From an uncultured Oscillospiraceae bacterium (GTDB lineage Bacteria > Bacillota > Clostridia > Oscillospirales > Oscillospiraceae): DNA of 64,000 nucleotides. This document shows, piece after piece, positions 60,911-64,000 of this stretch. Location of the stretch: the NCBI GenBank assembly GCA_944386055.1, contig CALWZP010000003.1, forward strand, positions 1-64,000. The letters are read 5' to 3'. Under the pieces are notes generated by a model. It worked only from the letters and a program-made list of their open reading frames with translations. It searched no databases and was not told where the DNA came from. Positions within the stretch are counted from its first letter, which is position 1; each line of letters starts with the position of its first letter. The translations under genes were made by a program, and so were the position numbers.

Positions 60911-60940
60911 AGTGTATGCCCCGCCGCCCCGGGATATGAC
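60911..60940 (-). promoter_or_regulatory. SigE-like sporulation promoter of spoIIP
   Basis: On the minus strand GTCATATC (60933-60940), 14 bases, CATACACT (60911-60918), a good match to the mother-cell SigE pattern (ATA-type -35, CATAnAnT -10). Confidence 0.72.
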
Positions 60941-60950
60941 CGGGCCGCCC

Positions 60951-60980
60951 TTGACAAAGGGGAGAGGCAGGGGGTATAAT
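60951..60980 (+). promoter_or_regulatory. Promoter of the second degV
   Basis: TTGACA and TATAAT, both perfect, 18 bases apart, about 75 bases before the gene. Confidence 0.88.
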
Positions 60981-61055
60981 CCAACTACTTATGACAAAAA
61001 GGACCAGGGGGCGGCATGCCGTCCGCCCCGGCGGAATTGCTGAGGAGGTCATTTT

Positions 61056-61901
61056 ATGGTCCGCATCATCACAGACAGCACCAGCGACATCAGCCAGGAG
61101 CAGGCCCGGGAGATGAACATCGATGTGGTCCCCCTAACCGTCCTGTTCGGCGAGGAGGGGTTCCTGGACGGGGTGGAGATCAGCATCGAGGAGTTCTACC
61201 GCCGCCTGGAGCAGGCGGAGACTCTGCCCACCACCGCGCAGGTGCCCCCCGACACCTTTATCGAGCTGTTCCAGCGCTATGTGGACGCGGGAGACCAGGT
61301 GGTGGCGCTGTTCATCTCCTCCGAGATGTCGGGCACCTGCCAGTCCGCCTTCATCGCCCGGGAGGCGGTGGACCCGGACAACATCTTCGTGCTGGATTCC
61401 CGTACGGTGACCTTCGGATTGGGGCTGATGGTGCGGGAGGCCGTTGCCATGCGGGACAAGGGGCTGCCCGCAGCGGAGATCTACGCCCAGCTGGAGGAGC
61501 TGAGCCACCGGGTATACCTGCTGGCTGCGGTGAACACCCTGAAGTACCTGAAGATGGGGGGACGCATCTCCGCCCCCGCCGCTGTGGTGGGCGGGATGCT
61601 GGGTATCTCCCCGGTGATCTCGGTGTGGAACGGCATCGTCAACTCGGTGGGGAAGAGCCGGGGAAGAAAAAACGCCTTCCAGTGGATCGCCAAGCGCATC
61701 CGGGAGGAGGAACCCGTCGATCCCGACCACATGGTGATCTTCGGCCACTCCAACGCCCCCGACGCCCTGGCGGAGTGCCGGGAGGCCTTCGCCGGACTGA
61801 CGCCCGGGCTGGAGAACGCCCAGGACAGCCCCATCGGCGCGGTGGTGGGCACCCATGTGGGACCCGGCGCGGCGGGGATGGCGTACTTCAAGAAGGTGTG
61901 A
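61056..61901 (+). CDS. DegV family fatty-acid-binding protein
   Basis: A 281-residue DegV protein, the second in the window. It has ITDSTSDISQEQA, SSEMSGTCQSAFIA, the mid-chain KYLKMGGRISAPAAVVGGML and the terminal VGTHVGPGAAGMAY. In FakB proteins such residues hold the fatty acid and face the FakA active site. TGAGGAGG precedes the ATG. It is a single gene with its own promoter and terminator, unlike the DUF1836-linked copy at 7329; the two differ widely in sequence and probably bind different fatty acids. Confidence 0.93.
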   Translation: MVRIITDSTSDISQEQAREMNIDVVPLTVLFGEEGFLDGVEISIEEFYRRLEQAETLPTTAQVPPDTFIELFQRYVDAGDQVVALFISSEMSGTCQSAFIAREAVDPDNIFVLDSRTVTFGLGLMVREAVAMRDKGLPAAEIYAQLEELSHRVYLLAAVNTLKYLKMGGRISAPAAVVGGMLGISPVISVWNGIVNSVGKSRGRKNAFQWIAKRIREEEPVDPDHMVIFGHSNAPDALAECREAFAGLTPGLENAQDSPIGAVVGTHVGPGAAGMAYFKKV

Positions 61902-61925
61902 CCGCACTCAGACCGATCAAATGAA

Positions 61926-61962
61926 AAGGGCCGGCGCAGCAAACTGCTGCGCCGGCCCTTTG
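61926..61962. terminator. Bidirectional terminator after degV
   Basis: AAGGGCCGGCGCAGCA and TGCGCCGGCCCTT around AACTGC, serving the convergent degV and transketolase genes. Confidence 0.85.
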
Positions 61963-61988
61963 TGTCGCCGGGAAGGAAGATACGCGGT

Positions 61989-62951
61989 TCAGCGGCGGAG
62001 CATCTGCTCCTTGCGGTCAATGGCGCAGCGCACCGAGTTGGTGATGGACTGGGCGTTGAGGCCATAGGCGTCCAGCACCGCCTGGGCGGCGCCGGAGCGG
62101 CCGAACAGGTCCTTCACCCCGTGGCGGATCACCGGCACGGGATAGCGGGTGCACACCGTCTCGCACACGGCGGCCCCCAGGCCGCCGACGACATTGGCCT
62201 CCTCCACCGTGACGAGGGCCCCCGTCTCCCGGGCGGCCTTCAGGACGATCTCCTCGTCGATGGGCTTGATGGTGTGCAGGTCGATCACCCGGACGGACAG
62301 GCCCTCCCCCGCCATCAGGTCGGCGGCCTTCACCGCCTCCTGCACCATCATGCCGGTGGCCAGGATGGCCGCGTCGGCGCCGGGGCGCAGCTGGGCGCCC
62401 TTGCCCAGGTGGAACTGATAGCCGGGCACCTCGTCGGTGACCGAGTCCACCGCCAGCCGACCCAGCCGGAGGTAGGCCGGCCCGTCATAGTGCACCAGTG
62501 CCTCCACCGCCAGGCGCATCTCCGGCCCGTCGCAGGGGGAGAGCACCATCATCCCCGGGATGGCCCGCATGATGGCGTAGTCCTCGATGCACTGGTGGGT
62601 GGCGCCGTCCTCCCCCACGGACAGGCCGCCGTGGGAGCCCACGATCTTCACATTCAGCCGGGGATAGGCCACCGAGTTGCGCACCTGTTCCCACGCCCGG
62701 CCGGCGGAGAACATGGCAAAGGAGTTGACAAAGGGCTTCTTGCCGCAGGCGGCCAGGCCGGCGGCCACTCCCACCATGTTGGCCTCGGCGATGCCCATGT
62801 CGAAAAAGCGGTCGGGGAATTTGTCCGCGAAGGCCTTGGTCATGGTGGAGCCGGACAGGTCCGCGTCCAGTACCACCAGGTCGGGATATTTCTCCCCCAG
62901 CTCGGCCAGGGCCTGTCCATAGGCGGCCCGGGTGGCGATGTGTTCTGCCAT
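61989..62951 (-). CDS. Transketolase, C-terminal subunit
   Basis: A 320-residue subunit matching the pyrimidine-binding and C-terminal domains of transketolase. FFDMGIAEANMVGVAAGLA includes the glutamate that activates thiamine pyrophosphate. SHGGLSVGEDGATHQ and DLHTIKPIDEE are family landmarks. It works with the N-terminal subunit whose stop lies one base before its start, together moving two-carbon units in the pentose phosphate pathway. A DXP-synthase role is less likely from length and context. Confidence 0.94.
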   Translation of the reverse strand: MAEHIATRAAYGQALAELGEKYPDLVVLDADLSGSTMTKAFADKFPDRFFDMGIAEANMVGVAAGLAACGKKPFVNSFAMFSAGRAWEQVRNSVAYPRLNVKIVGSHGGLSVGEDGATHQCIEDYAIMRAIPGMMVLSPCDGPEMRLAVEALVHYDGPAYLRLGRLAVDSVTDEVPGYQFHLGKGAQLRPGADAAILATGMMVQEAVKAADLMAGEGLSVRVIDLHTIKPIDEEIVLKAARETGALVTVEEANVVGGLGAAVCETVCTRYPVPVIRHGVKDLFGRSGAAQAVLDAYGLNAQSITNSVRCAIDRKEQMLRR

Positions 62952-62952
62952 G

Positions 62953-63861
62953 TCAGTTCCCCTCCTTGTTCGGAATGCCCGTCAGGGCGGCGGACAGCCG
63001 GTCCCCGCTCCAGCCGGCCTGCCGGCCCAGCGTCTCCACCTGAGCGGCCAGCTCGGACCGGGCCTGCTGATACTGCTCGGCGTTGGGGGCCTTGCCGTGC
63101 CAGCCGGCGTTGTTCTCCATGAAGGAGACCCCCTTCCCCTTCACCGTCCTGGCCAGGATCACGGTGGGTCTCCCCTTCTCCGACCTGGCCGCGGCAAGGG
63201 CGGCGTCAATGGAGTCAAAGTCGTGGCCGTCGCAGGCCGCCGCATGCCAGCCGAAGGCGGCGAACTTCTGGTCCAGAGGCTCGGTGGGCATCACCTGGTC
63301 GGTGGGCCCGTCGATCTGCAGGCCGTTCACATCCACGATGGCGCACAGGTTGTCCAGGCGGTATTTGGCGGCGGACATGGCCGCCTCCCACACCTGGCCC
63401 TCGTCCAGCTCGCCGTCCCCCAGCAGGGCGTAGACCCGGTAGTCCTTCCCGTCCAGCTTCCCCGCCAGGGCCATGCCCACGGCGGCGGAGATGCCCTGCC
63501 CCAGGGAGCCGGTGGACATGTCCACCCCCCTCACATGGTGCATCTCGGCGTGGCCGGACATGTGGCCGCCGATGGCGCGGAACTGCCCCAGCTCCGCCGC
63601 GGGGAAATACCCCCGCAGGGCCAGGGTGGGGTACAGCGCCGGGGTGCAGTGCCCCTTGGAGAGGACGAAGCGGTCCCGGTCGGGGTCGCCGGGCCGGGCG
63701 GGGTCCACCCGCAGCTCCCGCTGGTAGAGCAGGGTGAGGATGTCCATGGCGGAGAAGGAGCCGCCCAGATGTCCCGACGCGGCGGAGTACACCATCTCCA
63801 GGCCCAGCAGCCGGGCCTGGGCGGCGGTGGCCGCCAGATTCGCGCGGGTGTTGGTATCCAT
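62953..63861 (-). CDS. Transketolase, N-terminal subunit
   Basis: A 302-residue subunit with the diphosphate-binding domain. SAASGHLGGSFSAMDILTLL carries the substrate-side histidine and glycine motif. GDGELDEGQVWEAAMSAAKY followed by NLCAIVDVNGLQIDG is the thiamine-pyrophosphate and metal motif (GDG...N). TVKGKGVSFMENNAGWHGK is conserved. The split into two genes is usual in Clostridia. A partial gene precedes it on the same strand. Confidence 0.95.
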   Translation of the reverse strand: MDTNTRANLAATAAQARLLGLEMVYSAASGHLGGSFSAMDILTLLYQRELRVDPARPGDPDRDRFVLSKGHCTPALYPTLALRGYFPAAELGQFRAIGGHMSGHAEMHHVRGVDMSTGSLGQGISAAVGMALAGKLDGKDYRVYALLGDGELDEGQVWEAAMSAAKYRLDNLCAIVDVNGLQIDGPTDQVMPTEPLDQKFAAFGWHAAACDGHDFDSIDAALAAARSEKGRPTVILARTVKGKGVSFMENNAGWHGKAPNAEQYQQARSELAAQVETLGRQAGWSGDRLSAALTGIPNKEGN

Positions 63862-63879
63862 GATGCGATCATCTTCCTT

Positions 63880-64000
63880 TCAGTCTGAGATCAGGTCAGC
63901 GTAAGCGAAATGGTTCTGCCAGTAATACTCCAGGCTGGAGAAATCGGCGGCCAGCTCCGCCCCCTCGGGGGACAGCGTCTGGGTGATGACGCCCCCCTCC
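63880..64000 (-). CDS. C-terminal end of an unidentified protein (partial)
   Basis: The last 39 codons of a minus-strand gene that continues past the window edge, ending LEYYWQNHFAYADLISD. The stop lies 18 bases before the transketolase N-subunit start, so the two are probably cotranscribed. The fragment is too short to name; sugar-metabolism enzymes are common in this place, but nothing here proves it. Confidence 0.6.
   Translation of the reverse strand, partial: EGGVITQTLSPEGAELAADFSSLEYYWQNHFAYADLISD

Overview
The window is GC-rich DNA from a spore-forming Firmicute, most likely a gut member of the Clostridia close to the Oscillospiraceae (Flavonifractor/Lawsonibacter-like). This placement is inferred from content. 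The chemistry is Gram-positive and meso-DAP (murE with a DNPR motif, dapF). There is a sporulation gene (spoIIP) behind a SigE-like promoter. A thiolase and CoA-transferase pair typical of butyrate-type fermenters is present. Transketolase is split into two subunits, and small regulators of the DUF1836, DegV and XRE types are frequent. No rRNA, tRNA, CRISPR array, phage or transposase gene was recognised; almost everything looks like ordinary chromosome.

Layout. 0-13 kb: an AraC regulator, a Cys/Met PLP enzyme, dapF-murE, a corrinoid adenosyltransferase, DUF1836-degV, pta, an XRE regulator, a YciI-like gene and lepA, then a divergent RHH/XRE pair around a strong palindrome. 13.8-20.5 kb: an SDR enzyme and a coenzyme A block (coaX with an ECF S component, divergent from coaBC), followed by thiolase and a two-subunit CoA-transferase. 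20.5-24.6 kb (minus strand): mntP under a yybP-ykoY manganese riboswitch, pth, prs, a GlmU protein reduced to its acetyltransferase domain, and an HD protein. 24.8-31.4 kb: a GntR/ABC operon, a tiny lipoprotein with a VanZ-like protein, a CBS protein, and an M23 cell-wall peptidase with WalR-type boxes. 31.4-33.4 kb: helicase-loader and DnaD genes. 33.6-43.6 kb: a long plus-strand run zapA-U32-dut-DUF2262-maf-mreC-mreD-pbp2-GH13 for division, envelope growth and housekeeping. 43.7-49.3 kb: a membrane-anchored XRE regulator, a small LexA-box membrane protein, lspA-rluD, gene debris, and thiT behind a TPP riboswitch. 49.6-55.8 kb (minus): mgtE with an attenuator leader, lexA, a MATE transporter, HD and M16 proteins and an XRE regulator. 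57.3-64 kb: gap, a histidine-kinase-like ATPase, spoIIP, a second degV, and split transketolase.

The most unusual feature is a family of long extragenic composite repeats (about 150-460 bp, built of hairpin modules) present five times in 64 kb. Their modules are shuffled between copies, and one hairpin keeps its pairing while its sequence changes. They carry no believable gene, account for most of the long non-coding stretches, and are the best candidate here for something undescribed. Regulatory signals that tie genes together include two sets of LexA-like boxes (lexA itself and a 97-residue membrane protein), WalR-like boxes at the M23 peptidase, two riboswitches, and a leader/terminator arrangement before mgtE.
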